A stretch of DNA of 64,000 nucleotides from Cyclobacteriaceae bacterium. GTDB taxonomy: Bacteria > Bacteroidota > Bacteroidia > Cytophagales > Cyclobacteriaceae. The notes beneath the pieces are model-generated. The model was not told the origin of the DNA, ran no database searches, and saw only the letters and a list, made by a program, of their open reading frames with translations. Made by a program: the position numbers and the translations under genes. The stretch lies in NCBI GenBank assembly GCA_019638255.1, contig JAHBUD010000001.1, forward strand, positions 1,054,001 through 1,118,000. Direction: 5' to 3'. Positions 53,450-62,749 of the stretch are shown here, piece after piece; positions within the stretch are counted from its first letter, which is position 1; the number at the start of each line of letters is the position of its first letter.

Positions 53450-54262
53450 ATGGCCAATAATCTTCTAAAAGGTAAGCGGGGCATCATTTTCGGTGCCCTT
53501 GATGAGAATTCAATTGCTTGGAAAACTGCTGTTAAAGTGAAGGAAGAGGGGGGAAGTTTTACACTGACTAACGCCCCCATTGCTATGCGCATGGGAAAAA
53601 TCAATGAGTTGGCCAAAATGTGCAATGCCGAGATTATCCCTGCCGATGCAACTTCCGAGCAAGACCTGAATACATTGTTTACCAAATCCATGGAAGTACT
53701 TGGAGGAAAACTCGATTTCGTACTTCATTCGATTGGTATGAGCCCCAACGTTCGTAAAGACAAAGCCTATGGAGACCTGAACTACGATTGGTTCCTCAAG
53801 ACCCTCGATATTTCAGGGCTTTCGTTTCACAAAGTTTTACAAACTGCAGAAAAGACTGATGCCATGAATGAGTGGGGTTCAATTCTAGCACTCTCTTATA
53901 TTGCAGCACAACGAACCTTCCCGGATTATTCCGACATGGCTCAGGCCAAAGCTGTTCTGGAATCTATTGCCCGAAGCTATGGCTATCGTTTTGCCAAGTC
54001 GAAGAAGGTGAGGGTTAACACTATTTCGCAATCGCCTACTAAAACAACAGCCGGAGCAGGTATTTCAGGGTTCGATGTGTTTTATGATTATGCTCAAATG
54101 ATGTCACCATTGGGTAATGCCACCGGAGAAGATTGTGCCAACTACATTGTGCTGATGTTTTCAGATTATTCAAAAATGGTTACCATGCAAAACCTGATGC
54201 ATGATGGCGGATTTTCGTCTACGGGTATTACGGAAGACTTGATCGAAAGACTTACAAAATAA
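53450..54262 (+). CDS. fabI: Enoyl-ACP reductase (NADH)
   Basis: Last step of each fatty-acid elongation round. The 270-residue SDR has KRGIIFGALDENSIAWKTA (NAD site and SIAW), LDFVLHSIGMSP, and the catalytic region LSYIAAQRTFPDYSDMAQAKA (Tyr and Lys of the Y-x6-K type). Length and blocks are standard FabI; triclosan-type inhibitors act on this class. A TACTTTTA at 53428-53435 is a possible promoter. A palindrome follows before ispE. Confidence 0.95.
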   Translation: MANNLLKGKRGIIFGALDENSIAWKTAVKVKEEGGSFTLTNAPIAMRMGKINELAKMCNAEIIPADATSEQDLNTLFTKSMEVLGGKLDFVLHSIGMSPNVRKDKAYGDLNYDWFLKTLDISGLSFHKVLQTAEKTDAMNEWGSILALSYIAAQRTFPDYSDMAQAKAVLESIARSYGYRFAKSKKVRVNTISQSPTKTTAGAGISGFDVFYDYAQMMSPLGNATGEDCANYIVLMFSDYSKMVTMQNLMHDGGFSSTGITEDLIERLTK

Positions 54263-54269
54263 AAGTTTA

Positions 54270-54290
54270 GGTTGCCGGTAACCGGCAACC
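54270..54290. repeat. Palindrome between fabI and ispE
   Basis: A 21-base near-perfect palindrome around GTTGCCGGT-A-ACCGGCAAC (54271-54289), with another copy of GCCGGTAAC at about 54296. It lies just before the ispE ATG at 54305 and overlaps the longer start at 54272. No T run follows, so a terminator is doubtful; it may be an operator or mRNA hairpin. Confidence 0.5.
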
Positions 54291-54304
54291 ACCTGCCGGT
54301 AACT

Positions 54305-55114
54305 ATGGTTACGTTTCCTCCTTGTAAAATCAACCTCGGGTTACGCATCCTGTCCAAGCGACCTGACGGTTACCACGATGTTGAGACGTGTTTTTATCCG
54401 GTTCCGTGGACGGATATTCTAGAGATTATTCCGACTCAATCTTTTTCGTTTACCTGCACAGGCATCCCCATTCCTGAGGCAAGCATGATGGAGAATTTAT
54501 GTGTTAAAGCCTACCGTTTACTTCAACGGGATTTTATTATAAGCGATGTTCAGATGCATCTGCATAAAATTTTGCCAATGGGTGCCGGATTGGGCGGGGG
54601 CTCATCCGATGCGGCTTCAGTACTTGTAATGATCAACAAGTTGTTTAAGCTGAATCTTTCTAACGATCAATTGAAATTCTATGCTGCGCAACTAGGTAGT
54701 GATTGCGCTTTTTTTATTGAAAACAAACCCATGACTGGCTCAGGAAGAGGAGAGATTTTAACTGAATCAACCGTTTCCATGAAAGGTAAGTTTCTGGTAC
54801 TTGTAAAACCGGAGATACATGTATCAACCGCTGATGCCTATGCAATGGTGAAACCTGCACGGCCGAATGAAAGGCTAAATGAAGTCTTGTCTTTACCGGT
54901 TAAGGAGTGGCGCGACCGGCTTATCAACGACTTTGAGTGCTCCGTATTTCAAAAGTATCCGGAGGTCGCCTCAATCAAAAATTCATTGTACAACGCTGGT
55001 GCAACCTATGCCAGCATGAGTGGTTCGGGTTCGAGTGTATTTGGGATTTTTGAGGAGCCTGTCGCATTGAGAAATTCTTTTCCACAGGCAGTGTATTGGT
55101 CGGGAACGCTTTAG
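54305..55114 (+). CDS. ispE: 4-diphosphocytidyl-2-C-methyl-D-erythritol kinase
   Basis: MEP-pathway kinase for isoprenoid precursors. 269 residues of the GHMP family: PCKINLGLRILSKRPDGYHD (substrate), PMGAGLGGGSSDAASVL (ATP phosphate loop) and YASMSGSGSSVFGIF (motif 3). ATG 54305 starts directly at the fold; the ORF start at 54272 lies in a palindrome. Its stop overlaps the convergent EamA gene by 4 bases. It may be co-transcribed with fabI. Confidence 0.94.
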   Translation: MVTFPPCKINLGLRILSKRPDGYHDVETCFYPVPWTDILEIIPTQSFSFTCTGIPIPEASMMENLCVKAYRLLQRDFIISDVQMHLHKILPMGAGLGGGSSDAASVLVMINKLFKLNLSNDQLKFYAAQLGSDCAFFIENKPMTGSGRGEILTESTVSMKGKFLVLVKPEIHVSTADAYAMVKPARPNERLNEVLSLPVKEWRDRLINDFECSVFQKYPEVASIKNSLYNAGATYASMSGSGSSVFGIFEEPVALRNSFPQAVYWSGTL

Positions 55115-56010
55115 CGCATAAACTCCGGGTTATCAAACCGTTTCTTTAACCACGGATACGAGAGCACTGCACTGATGATGATGAGTGTACCTGCATAGAA
55201 ATTCAAACCCATTTTTTCGGTATCCCCTAAAATGAGCAGCGCCATAACGATTCCATAAAGTGGCTCAAGGTTAAGTGTTAACTGGATAAAGAAAACCGAG
55301 AGCTTTTTCATTAGTTTAACTGCCATTGAAAACGCATACACCGAACAAACCCACGCTAAAAGTGCAATGAACACCCAATCCACTAATGTGGGAATGAGTT
55401 GTAATTCTCCCCGTGGTGCAACTGTAAACTTGTAAACCGGTAGTAGCAGAACTGTGGCAACAAAGGCTCCAGCCATTTCATAAAAAGTTATTGTATAAGG
55501 ACTAATTCGCCTCACCATTTTACCATTCAAAACTGAAAACAGCGCTGCCAGAAATCCTGAAGCTATGCCTAGTGCGAGTCCTATTTTATACTCAAAGCTG
55601 AAGGAGAAAATTACATAAAGACCAGCGATTACAATGAGTCCGAGCAGCAGTTCAAATTTCTTAACACTTTTCCGGTTCATCCAGGGTTCGAGTAATGCCG
55701 CCCAAAGGGAATTGGTAGCAAAACCTACCAGGCTAACGGATGCATTTGAGGTGCGAGCCGATCCAAAAAATGCCAACCAATGAAGGCAAACGATAAAGCC
55801 AATCAGTAAAAGTTTAACACCATCGGCTTTTGATACCTGAAACGAATGCTTTTGCCACGCCATGAATGCCCCCATGCCAAACGCTGCCAACAGTGTACGG
55901 TACAAAACCATTTCCACCGAGGGAATAGAAATCAATAAGCCGAGTACGGCCGTGAATCCCCACAGAAATACAATGAAATGAAGTTTAAGATAATCAGCCG
56001 TGGTAGCCAT
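55111..56010 (-). CDS. EamA/DMT-family transporter
   Basis: A 299-residue inner-membrane protein with about ten hydrophobic helices in two EamA repeats (LHFIVFLWGFTAVLGLLI at the start; LNLEPLYGIVMALLILGDTE near the end, a typical block). Such drug/metabolite transporters export amino acids or other small molecules; the substrate is unknown. The start ATG overlaps the lptG stop in TAATG, so the two are translationally coupled. Confidence 0.88.
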   Translation of the reverse strand: MATTADYLKLHFIVFLWGFTAVLGLLISIPSVEMVLYRTLLAAFGMGAFMAWQKHSFQVSKADGVKLLLIGFIVCLHWLAFFGSARTSNASVSLVGFATNSLWAALLEPWMNRKSVKKFELLLGLIVIAGLYVIFSFSFEYKIGLALGIASGFLAALFSVLNGKMVRRISPYTITFYEMAGAFVATVLLLPVYKFTVAPRGELQLIPTLVDWVFIALLAWVCSVYAFSMAVKLMKKLSVFFIQLTLNLEPLYGIVMALLILGDTEKMGLNFYAGTLIIISAVLSYPWLKKRFDNPEFMR

Positions 56011-57110
56011 TAACGCGGAACGTATTTGTACATAAATACGGAAATAACCCCAAAAACAATGGAGGGTATCCAAACGGAAATTTGGGGCGGTAAGGCACCA
56101 CTCTCAGCAAATGAACGGAAAAGGATAAAGAACAAGATAAAAATAAACGACAGGGCAAACCCTATGGCAATCTGAAGCCCTGTACCTCCCCGACTTTTGC
56201 GGGAGGAAACAATAACCCCCATAAACGTGAGGATAAAAATAGAAAAGGGTGAAGCATAGCGTGTGTACAATTCTACCTCGTAGGTTTCAATGCCTGACGA
56301 TCCACGGAAGCGAAGCATGGCAATATAATCCTTGAGCTCAGTAATGGTAAGTCCATCAAACTTCCGGTAATCATTTTTGAATTCTTTTGGATGGATTACC
56401 AATGTTGTGTCCAGGGCCAGGCCAGAGGTTATTTTTTCTCTTATCGAGTCGGCATTGGTTTGTTCGAATACAAGTTCAACGCGTTTAAGTTTCCAATCGC
56501 GCAGTGTCCATTTTGATTTGGTTGTGTCCCATTCAATCCGACTGGCTGTTAGTTTTTCGATGAGCTTTCGGTCATCAAAACGTTCAAGCGTAAATTGATA
56601 GCCTTTGTCGGTAGAGCTGTTGTAGCTTTGAATATAAATGAATGTGTTGGGTGAAATCTGCAGGTGAATATTCCGCAGGTTCGGATTTGTGTTTTTATTC
56701 AGGTAAGCGATTTCAAAAGCCAACCGTGTTTTGTTTGAATTGGGAATTACCCAGCCGTTAAGCCAAAAGCTTATAGAGGCGATTAGTATAGCACCTGTGA
56801 AATAGGGTAACAACATTCTGCGAAAGCTTACCCCGCTGCTGAGAATTGCAATAATCTCTGTTCGGCCGGCCAAACGAGCGGTTACGTAAACCACAGCAAT
56901 GAAAACAGTTATGGGCGTAACCAGCCCGGCTATCCATGGAACAAAATCGGCATAGTAGCCAAGGATTTGCGTCCACTTTAAACCTGCCTTTGCATACTTA
57001 TCGGTTTTTTCAGTGAGGTCGATAACGGTAATGACCGCCAACAGCATCAGCACCACAAAAATGAAGGTGGTTAGAAATTGCCGCAGAATATATCGGTCTA
57101 TCAGTTTCAC
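56010..57110 (-). CDS. LptF/LptG-family LPS export permease
   Basis: Inner-membrane part of the LPS transporter: 366 residues, with helices at the N-terminus (KLIDRYILRQFLTTFIFVVL) and C-terminus (ISVWIPSIVFGVISVFMYK) and a periplasmic jellyroll between. LptB and LptA are not in this window; lptD is at 11447. Located 12 bases after tgt, it appears in the operon tgt-lptG-eamA, a common order in Bacteroidota. LptF versus LptG cannot be separated by eye. Confidence 0.9.
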   Translation of the reverse strand: MKLIDRYILRQFLTTFIFVVLMLLAVITVIDLTEKTDKYAKAGLKWTQILGYYADFVPWIAGLVTPITVFIAVVYVTARLAGRTEIIAILSSGVSFRRMLLPYFTGAILIASISFWLNGWVIPNSNKTRLAFEIAYLNKNTNPNLRNIHLQISPNTFIYIQSYNSSTDKGYQFTLERFDDRKLIEKLTASRIEWDTTKSKWTLRDWKLKRVELVFEQTNADSIREKITSGLALDTTLVIHPKEFKNDYRKFDGLTITELKDYIAMLRFRGSSGIETYEVELYTRYASPFSIFILTFMGVIVSSRKSRGGTGLQIAIGFALSFIFILFFILFRSFAESGALPPQISVWIPSIVFGVISVFMYKYVPR

Positions 57111-57122
57111 TGTTTTTTTTGA

Positions 57123-58253
57123 TTATAGTCGTGTGCTCACTTTTTTAACCATACCCACTTTCCAGTCTATAAACGTTCCATTTAGAATATGCTTCCGTGC
57201 TTCCTTTACAAGCCACAGGTAAAATGTAAGGTTGTGAATAGAAGCAATTTGTGCGCCTAAAATTTCTTTACTAATGATTAAATGCCGCAAATAAGCTTTA
57301 GAATAAAACGTGCTTACATATCCACCCAACGCATCATCGATGGGGGTTAAGTCGTTTTTCCATTTTTCGTTCCGGATGTTAATAATGCCTTCTGTGGTGA
57401 AGAGCATGCCGTTGCGGGCATTTCGGGTGGGCATTACACAATCAAACATATCGATTCCCAGCGCAATACACTCCAGAATGTTTTCAGGCGTACCAACACC
57501 CATCAGGTAACGGGGCTTATCTTGTGGAAGAACCGAACACACCAGTGATGTCATCTCGTACATGTTTTCATGAGGTTCGCCAACGGATAAGCCACCAATG
57601 GCATTGCCATCCATATTTTTTGAGGCAATGTATTCAGCTGATTGAAGGCGCAGGTCTTTATACACACTTCCCTGCACGATTGGAAATAAGGATTGTTGAT
57701 AACTGTAGCGAGGGTTGGTTTCGTTTATCCGATGGATGCACTGGTCAAGCCAGCGATGCGTAAGCTCCATTGATTTTTTAGCGTACTTGTATTCGCATGG
57801 ATAGGGTGTACATTCGTCAAAAGCCATGATGATGTCGGCACCGATGGAGCGCTGTATGTCCATTACATTTTCGGGCGTAAACGTGTGCTTCGATCCATCA
57901 ATATGCGATTTGAAAGTCACTCCGTCTTCCTTGATTTTTCTGGTTCCGGAAAGGGAGTAAACCTGGTACCCACCGCTGTCGGTAAGTATGGGTTTGGTCC
58001 AACCGATAAAGGCATGTAATCCACCTGCTTTTTCAAGCAGTTCCGTGCCGGGCCTTAGGTATAGATGATAGGTATTTCCCAGAATAATCTCCGCCTTAAC
58101 ATCATTTTCCAGTTCTCGTTGGTGTAAAGCCTTTACTGAGCCTGCAGTGCCCACCGGCATAAAAATAGGGGTGTGAATATCGCCATGATCGGTCGAAAGC
58201 ACTCCAGCCCGAGCTGATGAAGAAGAATCTTTACCGATGACCGAAAATTTCAT
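57123..58253 (-). CDS. tgt: Queuine tRNA-ribosyltransferase
   Basis: Exchanges guanine-34 for a queuosine precursor in tRNA. 376 residues with ILGNTYHLYLRPG, ILTDSGGYQVYSL (Asp nucleophile region), the second catalytic Asp in DIIMAFDECTPYP, GLSVGEPHENMYE, LMGVGTPENIL, and DCVMPTRNARNG. The closing Zn site (the usual CxCxxC + H) is not clearly present in the C-terminus (AYLRHLIISKEILGAQ, IHNLTFYLWL); the family's Cys residues seem absent. ATG 58253 chosen. Confidence 0.93.
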   Translation of the reverse strand: MKFSVIGKDSSSSARAGVLSTDHGDIHTPIFMPVGTAGSVKALHQRELENDVKAEIILGNTYHLYLRPGTELLEKAGGLHAFIGWTKPILTDSGGYQVYSLSGTRKIKEDGVTFKSHIDGSKHTFTPENVMDIQRSIGADIIMAFDECTPYPCEYKYAKKSMELTHRWLDQCIHRINETNPRYSYQQSLFPIVQGSVYKDLRLQSAEYIASKNMDGNAIGGLSVGEPHENMYEMTSLVCSVLPQDKPRYLMGVGTPENILECIALGIDMFDCVMPTRNARNGMLFTTEGIINIRNEKWKNDLTPIDDALGGYVSTFYSKAYLRHLIISKEILGAQIASIHNLTFYLWLVKEARKHILNGTFIDWKVGMVKKVSTRL

Positions 58254-58278
58254 AAACGCGCGCGTGTACAAACAGGCG

Positions 58279-58286
58279 CAAAAGTA
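58279..58286 (-). promoter_or_regulatory. Candidate -7 element TACTTTTG for tgt
   Basis: An exact TAnnTTTG match on the minus strand, 25 bases upstream of the tgt ATG. It also supports the shorter tgt start. No strong -33 element was found. Confidence 0.4.
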
Positions 58287-58366
58287 CCGCTATCCGGCTA
58301 AAAAACCTCTTGGTAAAATTTGTTGGGCGTTTAAAGTAAAATGCTTTCAGGCGGTAAATCCGCATT

Positions 58367-58374
58367 TATCTTTG
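58367..58374 (+). promoter_or_regulatory. Candidate -7 element TATCTTTG
   Basis: An exact TAnnTTTG match upstream of the glycosyltransferase. Together with the lack of an in-frame ATG nearby, it points to a TTG start at 58402. Confidence 0.35.
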
Positions 58375-58401
58375 CGCGAAGTAATTAACCGTCCCGCACC
58401 A

Positions 58402-59508
58402 TTGTATATACTCCTTGTTGTTTTTTTTGCTGCCGTTGCTTGTCAACTCATTTTCTTTTTCGTTTTTGAGGTGGCACTTACAAAACGTGACAGACCGGTG
58501 TCAAGCATTACTCAGGAGTCAGTATCTGTATTGGTATGTGCGCACGATGAAGAAGAAAACCTTCGGGCGTTGCTTCCGCATTTGCTTTCTCAAAATTACC
58601 CTAATTATGAGTTAATTGTTGTAGATGATCGGTCGAATGATGGAACATTTGATTTTTTGCGTGAGGAGGCCGTTAAGGACCCACGGTTACGGGTTGTAAA
58701 GATTGACTATTTGCCTGCTCATGCTGATGGAAAGAAGTATGCACTAACCCTGGGCATCAAGGCAGCTCATTATGATTTGATTTTGCTCACAGATGCTGAC
58801 TGCGTACCCGTAGGAAATACATGGATTCAATCCATGATGACGGGCAATACTGAACAAGCCCAGTTTGTACTCGGGTATTCGGCATATCGGAAACTTCCCG
58901 GAATACTTAATGCTTTTATTCGCTACGAAACCATATTAGCGGCAATTCAATTTCTTTCCTTTGCCCGATTAGGTAATCCATATATGGGCGTGGGCCGCAA
59001 CATGGCTTACCGCAAGTCCCTTTTTCTGAAGAACAAAGGTTTCAACAAATACCTGGGGTTAACCGGGGGTGATGATGATATTTTTGTTAACCGTCATGCC
59101 ACAGGCAGGAATACGATGGTGATGATAAATCCTGAATCCGTCACGATCTCTAAACCGAAACAAACCCTACGGGAATTCGTAAAGCAAAAAGTCAGGCACT
59201 TGAGTGTTGGCAAATTCTACCGATTCAAACATCGTTTTATTCTAGGGCTATTCACTATATCGCATTTGGTAAGCTGGCTGTTGGGGCTCTTGCTCATGTA
59301 TATGTTTCCTGAGTACTTGTGGTGGGTAGCTGCAGCATTGATTCTCAGGCTTTTTGTTGCAACTGGAACGATTTACCTGTTCGGCAAAAAGGTAGGACAA
59401 CCCTTTGAAACCTGGGGTGTACCCTTTTTAGATTTTCTTTTTACGATTTACTATATTTCAACGGGTACAGTGGCGTTAGTAACCAAAAAGGTACAATGGA
59501 AGAACTAG
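58402..59508 (+). CDS. Membrane glycosyltransferase, family 2
   Basis: About 368 residues from TTG 58402: N-terminal membrane helix, GT-A domain with VLVCAHDEEENL, IVVDDRSNDGT, the DxD motif in LLTDADCVP and GGDDDIFVN, a QKVRHLS motif like QxxRW, and two or three C-terminal helices. It likely adds sugar to a lipid-linked or secreted polymer; substrate unknown. The longest frame begins within tgt's upstream region at 58237, and a TTG at 58372 is the alternative. It overlaps the sigma-factor gene by 13 bases. Confidence 0.85.
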   Translation: MYILLVVFFAAVACQLIFFFVFEVALTKRDRPVSSITQESVSVLVCAHDEEENLRALLPHLLSQNYPNYELIVVDDRSNDGTFDFLREEAVKDPRLRVVKIDYLPAHADGKKYALTLGIKAAHYDLILLTDADCVPVGNTWIQSMMTGNTEQAQFVLGYSAYRKLPGILNAFIRYETILAAIQFLSFARLGNPYMGVGRNMAYRKSLFLKNKGFNKYLGLTGGDDDIFVNRHATGRNTMVMINPESVTISKPKQTLREFVKQKVRHLSVGKFYRFKHRFILGLFTISHLVSWLLGLLLMYMFPEYLWWVAAALILRLFVATGTIYLFGKKVGQPFETWGVPFLDFLFTIYYISTGTVALVTKKVQWKN

Positions 59509-60107
59509 AAGGCCGTTTTTCATCAAAAGCACTGGAGGACTTCCGGCTGATTGACGAGGCTGTTGACAATAACGATGAACAAGCCTACGCCAAGCTGATG
59601 CAGCGGTATAAGCGGCCTGTTTACCATATGATCCTGAAAATGGTACGTAATGTGGATGATGCCGAAGACCTTACCATTGAATCGTTTGCCAAGGCATTTA
59701 AAAGTCTGCATCGGTTTAAAAAGGACTTCACCTTTTCTACCTGGTTATTTCGCATTGCTACGAACAATACCATTGACCACATCCGCAAGAAAAAACTGAA
59801 CACCCTTAGCATCAGCAATACCTTTACGGATGATAATGGCGAGGGGGTTTCGATTGATGTAGAAGATGAAAACCTGAACCCACAGGAAGAGGCGATCAAG
59901 GCACAAAAGGAAGAATTAATCCAGGTTTTTGTGGATAAGCTTCCGCCCAAATATCAAAAATTGGTCAGGCTCCGGTATTTTAATGAATTGTCCTACGAGG
60001 AGATTGCCGCTGAAATTGAAGCGCCCCTTGGCACGGTGAAGGCACAGTTGCACCGTGCGCGCGAATTGATGTTTGATATGGTGAAGAATAAACGCGACCA
60101 TATTTAG
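59496..60107 (+). CDS. ECF-type sigma-70 family RNA polymerase factor
   Basis: 203 residues with region 2 (MQRYKRPVYHMILKMVRNVDDAEDLTIESF, read in parts) and region 4 (LPPKYQKLVRLRYFNELSYE, TVKAQLHRARELMFD). Region 3 is missing as expected for ECF sigmas. No anti-sigma gene is adjacent. The gene start overlaps the glycosyltransferase end; rsmG follows 11 bases on. The target genes are unknown. Confidence 0.92.
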   Translation: MEELEGRFSSKALEDFRLIDEAVDNNDEQAYAKLMQRYKRPVYHMILKMVRNVDDAEDLTIESFAKAFKSLHRFKKDFTFSTWLFRIATNNTIDHIRKKKLNTLSISNTFTDDNGEGVSIDVEDENLNPQEEAIKAQKEELIQVFVDKLPPKYQKLVRLRYFNELSYEEIAAEIEAPLGTVKAQLHRARELMFDMVKNKRDHI

Positions 60108-60118
60108 AAATATTTCTC

Positions 60119-60748
60119 GTGGTGGACTCTGCTATTATTAACCATTACTTCAATAATCTTACGACTAATCAACAACATCAGTTTGCTCAACTGGGTTCAT
60201 TATACCGCGAGTGGAACGAAAAGATTAACGTAATCTCCAGGAAAGACATTGATAATCTTTATGTGAACCATGTGTTGCATTCACTGGGAATCGCCAGGGT
60301 TATAAACTTTAATCCGGGAGCGCATATCCTGGATGTTGGCACGGGTGGTGGTTTTCCGGGGATACCCCTGGCCATCCTGTTTCCGGAAACAAATTTCCAC
60401 CTGGTGGATTCAATCGGAAAAAAAATAACCGTGGTAAACGCAGTTGCTTCCAGCTTAGGATTAACCAACGTTAAAGGTGAGCAAATACGTGCCGAGCAGA
60501 TTAAAAGCGAATATGATTTTATTGTTAGTCGTGCCGTAACCCGCTTGAAGGAATTTTATGGTTGGGTTAGTCGCAAGGCAAAGAAAGAGTCAACCCATAC
60601 ATTGGATAATGGAATACTTTACCTTAAGGGCGGAGCGTTGGAGGAAGAATTGGCAGAGTTGAAAAAACCTTATGCCCTTTATAGCTTGTCTGATTATTTT
60701 CAAGAGGAATTCTTCGAAACCAAGAAAGTAGTTTATGTACCCCTATAA
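60119..60748 (+). CDS. rsmG: 16S rRNA (guanine527-N7)-methyltransferase
   Basis: 209-residue SAM-dependent rRNA methyltransferase. SAM site HILDVGTGGGFPGIPLAI; FHLVDSIGKKITVVN; and the conserved DFIVSRAVTRLKEF. It makes m7G527 in 16S rRNA. GTG start (a second GTG directly follows). It is the last in the glycosyltransferase-sigma-rsmG run. A short perfect dyad, AACTTTAC/GTAAAGTT at 60752-60771, follows and may serve as a weak terminator. Confidence 0.94.
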   Translation: MVDSAIINHYFNNLTTNQQHQFAQLGSLYREWNEKINVISRKDIDNLYVNHVLHSLGIARVINFNPGAHILDVGTGGGFPGIPLAILFPETNFHLVDSIGKKITVVNAVASSLGLTNVKGEQIRAEQIKSEYDFIVSRAVTRLKEFYGWVSRKAKKESTHTLDNGILYLKGGALEEELAELKKPYALYSLSDYFQEEFFETKKVVYVPL

Positions 60749-60775
60749 CTGAACTTTACCCTTGTAAAGTTGACT

Positions 60776-61516
60776 TCAATTAAAATTGGATGACAACCCT
60801 TGTGCTAACATTTGCTTCATATCAGCGAATGTTCTCTGTTTAAGCTTATCCTTATCCTCAGCTGTCAATCCTTCAACTGAAATTTCTTCACCAACTATTA
60901 TATGTATTATGCCGGGCTTGAGACTCAGTGCCCCCGGAGGCATAAGTTTGCCGGCACCGATAACAACAAGAGGTAAAATGGGTGTTTTGGTATCAAGCGC
61001 CAGCCGAAATGCCCCATCCTTAAAGGGTTGTAGTAATTCTTTTGTACGGTTTTGTGTGCCTTCGGCAAAAATCAACATCGGTACACCGCGTTGCAAAATA
61101 GTTCGTGCGTATTCAACACTTTTTCTTCGACTTTCCGCATTGCTCCTGTCAACCACAACGGTGGCGGCCTTTACAATGAAACCAAACACCGGAATTTTCA
61201 GCAGTTCTTTTTTTGCTATAGGCCTGAATTCACCGTTGATTGTCAAACAGATTCCCGGGATATCCAGAAAGGATGTGTGGTTGCTGACAAAGATGTATGA
61301 CTTGCCTTTTGTGATGTTTTGCTTTCCATGGAATTTATACCGGATAAAAGTGAGGACACTAAATATCCACGACCAGATCGAAAGAAATTTATAGCCGATC
61401 CAGCTAAACCTGCTCCCCAGCAGAAAGGGAATCATTATTCCTGGCAACAATAGAATCATGAATACACTGAATACAAGGACAACCCAAAACGTGTAAAGCT
61501 TGCCAAGGAGTTTCAA
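60776..61516 (-). CDS. plsC: 1-acyl-sn-glycerol-3-phosphate acyltransferase
   Basis: 246 residues: two N-terminal membrane helices, catalytic HxxxxD in VSNHTSFLDIPG, and FAEGTQNRTKELL in place of the usual FPEGTRS. It acylates lysophosphatidate in phospholipid synthesis. It follows the RsmB-like gene by 33 bases, so is probably co-transcribed. Confidence 0.9.
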   Translation of the reverse strand: MKLLGKLYTFWVVLVFSVFMILLLPGIMIPFLLGSRFSWIGYKFLSIWSWIFSVLTFIRYKFHGKQNITKGKSYIFVSNHTSFLDIPGICLTINGEFRPIAKKELLKIPVFGFIVKAATVVVDRSNAESRRKSVEYARTILQRGVPMLIFAEGTQNRTKELLQPFKDGAFRLALDTKTPILPLVVIGAGKLMPPGALSLKPGIIHIIVGEEISVEGLTAEDKDKLKQRTFADMKQMLAQGLSSNFN

Positions 61517-61549
61517 GACTAAAAAATTTTAGCGTGTAAGATAATCAAG

Positions 61550-62734
61550 TTATCCTAAACGAATTATACGGGCCATGTAAAAGCCATCGGTGTACAGGGA
61601 TGGCGCAATGGTCATTTCCTCTTCAACTTTAAAAGCAGTGGAATTGTTTTCAAGAAACCTCCGAACCTGCTGCTCATTTTCAGATGGCAAGATGCTGCAA
61701 GTGGAATACACCAGTCTGCCACCGGGTTTCACCATTAAAGAATATTCCTGTAAGATGGATTGCTGTACGTTTATAATTTTAGTGATGTATTCCGGTTTCA
61801 ATTTCCATTTGGCATCTGGATTTCGCTTCAATACCCCTAAACCGGAACAAGGAACATCCAACAGCAGTCGGTCGGCTGTTTGATGCAGACGTTTAATGGT
61901 TTTGGGTGATTCAATCGTACGGGTTTCGAAATTATGAACACCGGCTCTTCGTGCGCGGGTTTTAAATTCATCTAATTTCCAGGCGGCAACATCCATGCTG
62001 ATGAGCCTTCCTTTATTTTGCATGAGCGTTGCCAGGTGCAGCGATTTTCCACCGGTTCCTGCGCAGGCATCGATTACCCGCATACCGGGCTCAACGTTAA
62101 GGAAGGTTGCAATTTTTTGCGAGCCGAAATCCTGAACTTCAAACAGTCCATCCTGAAAAGCTTTGGACTGAAAAATATTTTTTCGGTCACGAAGCATTAA
62201 CCCCTCAGGAAATTCGTTTTTTAGTTCAGTGAAAAAGCCTTCTTGATTTAGTTGGGCTTGTAAATCGGCAAGGGAAATTTTTAAGGTATTAACACGAATT
62301 GAAATGGGAGGTGTTTGGTTTAATTCCGGTAAAAGAACACTCCATGTATCCCCTAATTCTGTCTCACATAAATCGTCCAGCCAATCGGATACTGATTGAC
62401 TGATTTTCCGTTCTGTTTTTACTGCCTCAAACCGTTGGTGGATTTCTTTAGGGTTTAATGATCCGAATTCCTTCCATGCGCTTAACTCGTAGTGACCGTG
62501 TATCATCCATGCGCCAAGAATTTTCCATAAACTTTCACTTTTGCTGATGGTGGTTAGCAACCGGTAAAAGCGAATGATATCGTAACTCACTTCGGCAATA
62601 GTTCCCCGATCATTTTCGTGTGTCTTTGCTGTTTTAAAAACCTTTTCGAGGGCTTTATCGGCATAGCGACCGTTAAAAAGCACTTCTTTTAGAACCTGAA
62701 CAATCGCTTCTGCCTGTGGGCGGGTTAATTTCAT
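61550..62734 (-). CDS. RsmB/NOL1-NOP2-sun family RNA cytosine-C5 methyltransferase
   Basis: 394 residues. SAM-dependent methyltransferase with VIDACAGTGGKSLHLATLM (motif I), LLDVPCSGLGVLKRNPDAKW (motif IV, catalytic-type Cys) and LVYSTCSILPSENEQQV (motif VI Cys). The N-terminus has a NusB-like helical region. It likely makes m5C in rRNA (RsmB-like, C967) but the site cannot be fixed. Start ATG 62734 lies close to the divergent TPR gene. Confidence 0.9.
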   Translation of the reverse strand: MKLTRPQAEAIVQVLKEVLFNGRYADKALEKVFKTAKTHENDRGTIAEVSYDIIRFYRLLTTISKSESLWKILGAWMIHGHYELSAWKEFGSLNPKEIHQRFEAVKTERKISQSVSDWLDDLCETELGDTWSVLLPELNQTPPISIRVNTLKISLADLQAQLNQEGFFTELKNEFPEGLMLRDRKNIFQSKAFQDGLFEVQDFGSQKIATFLNVEPGMRVIDACAGTGGKSLHLATLMQNKGRLISMDVAAWKLDEFKTRARRAGVHNFETRTIESPKTIKRLHQTADRLLLDVPCSGLGVLKRNPDAKWKLKPEYITKIINVQQSILQEYSLMVKPGGRLVYSTCSILPSENEQQVRRFLENNSTAFKVEEEMTIAPSLYTDGFYMARIIRLG

Positions 62735-62749
62735 CAGTTTAACATGGAA

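Noticed and set aside
60786..61394. A 202-codon plus-strand ORF opposite plsC
   Set aside because: plsC has its catalytic motifs and a normal length; the opposite frame shows no family feature.
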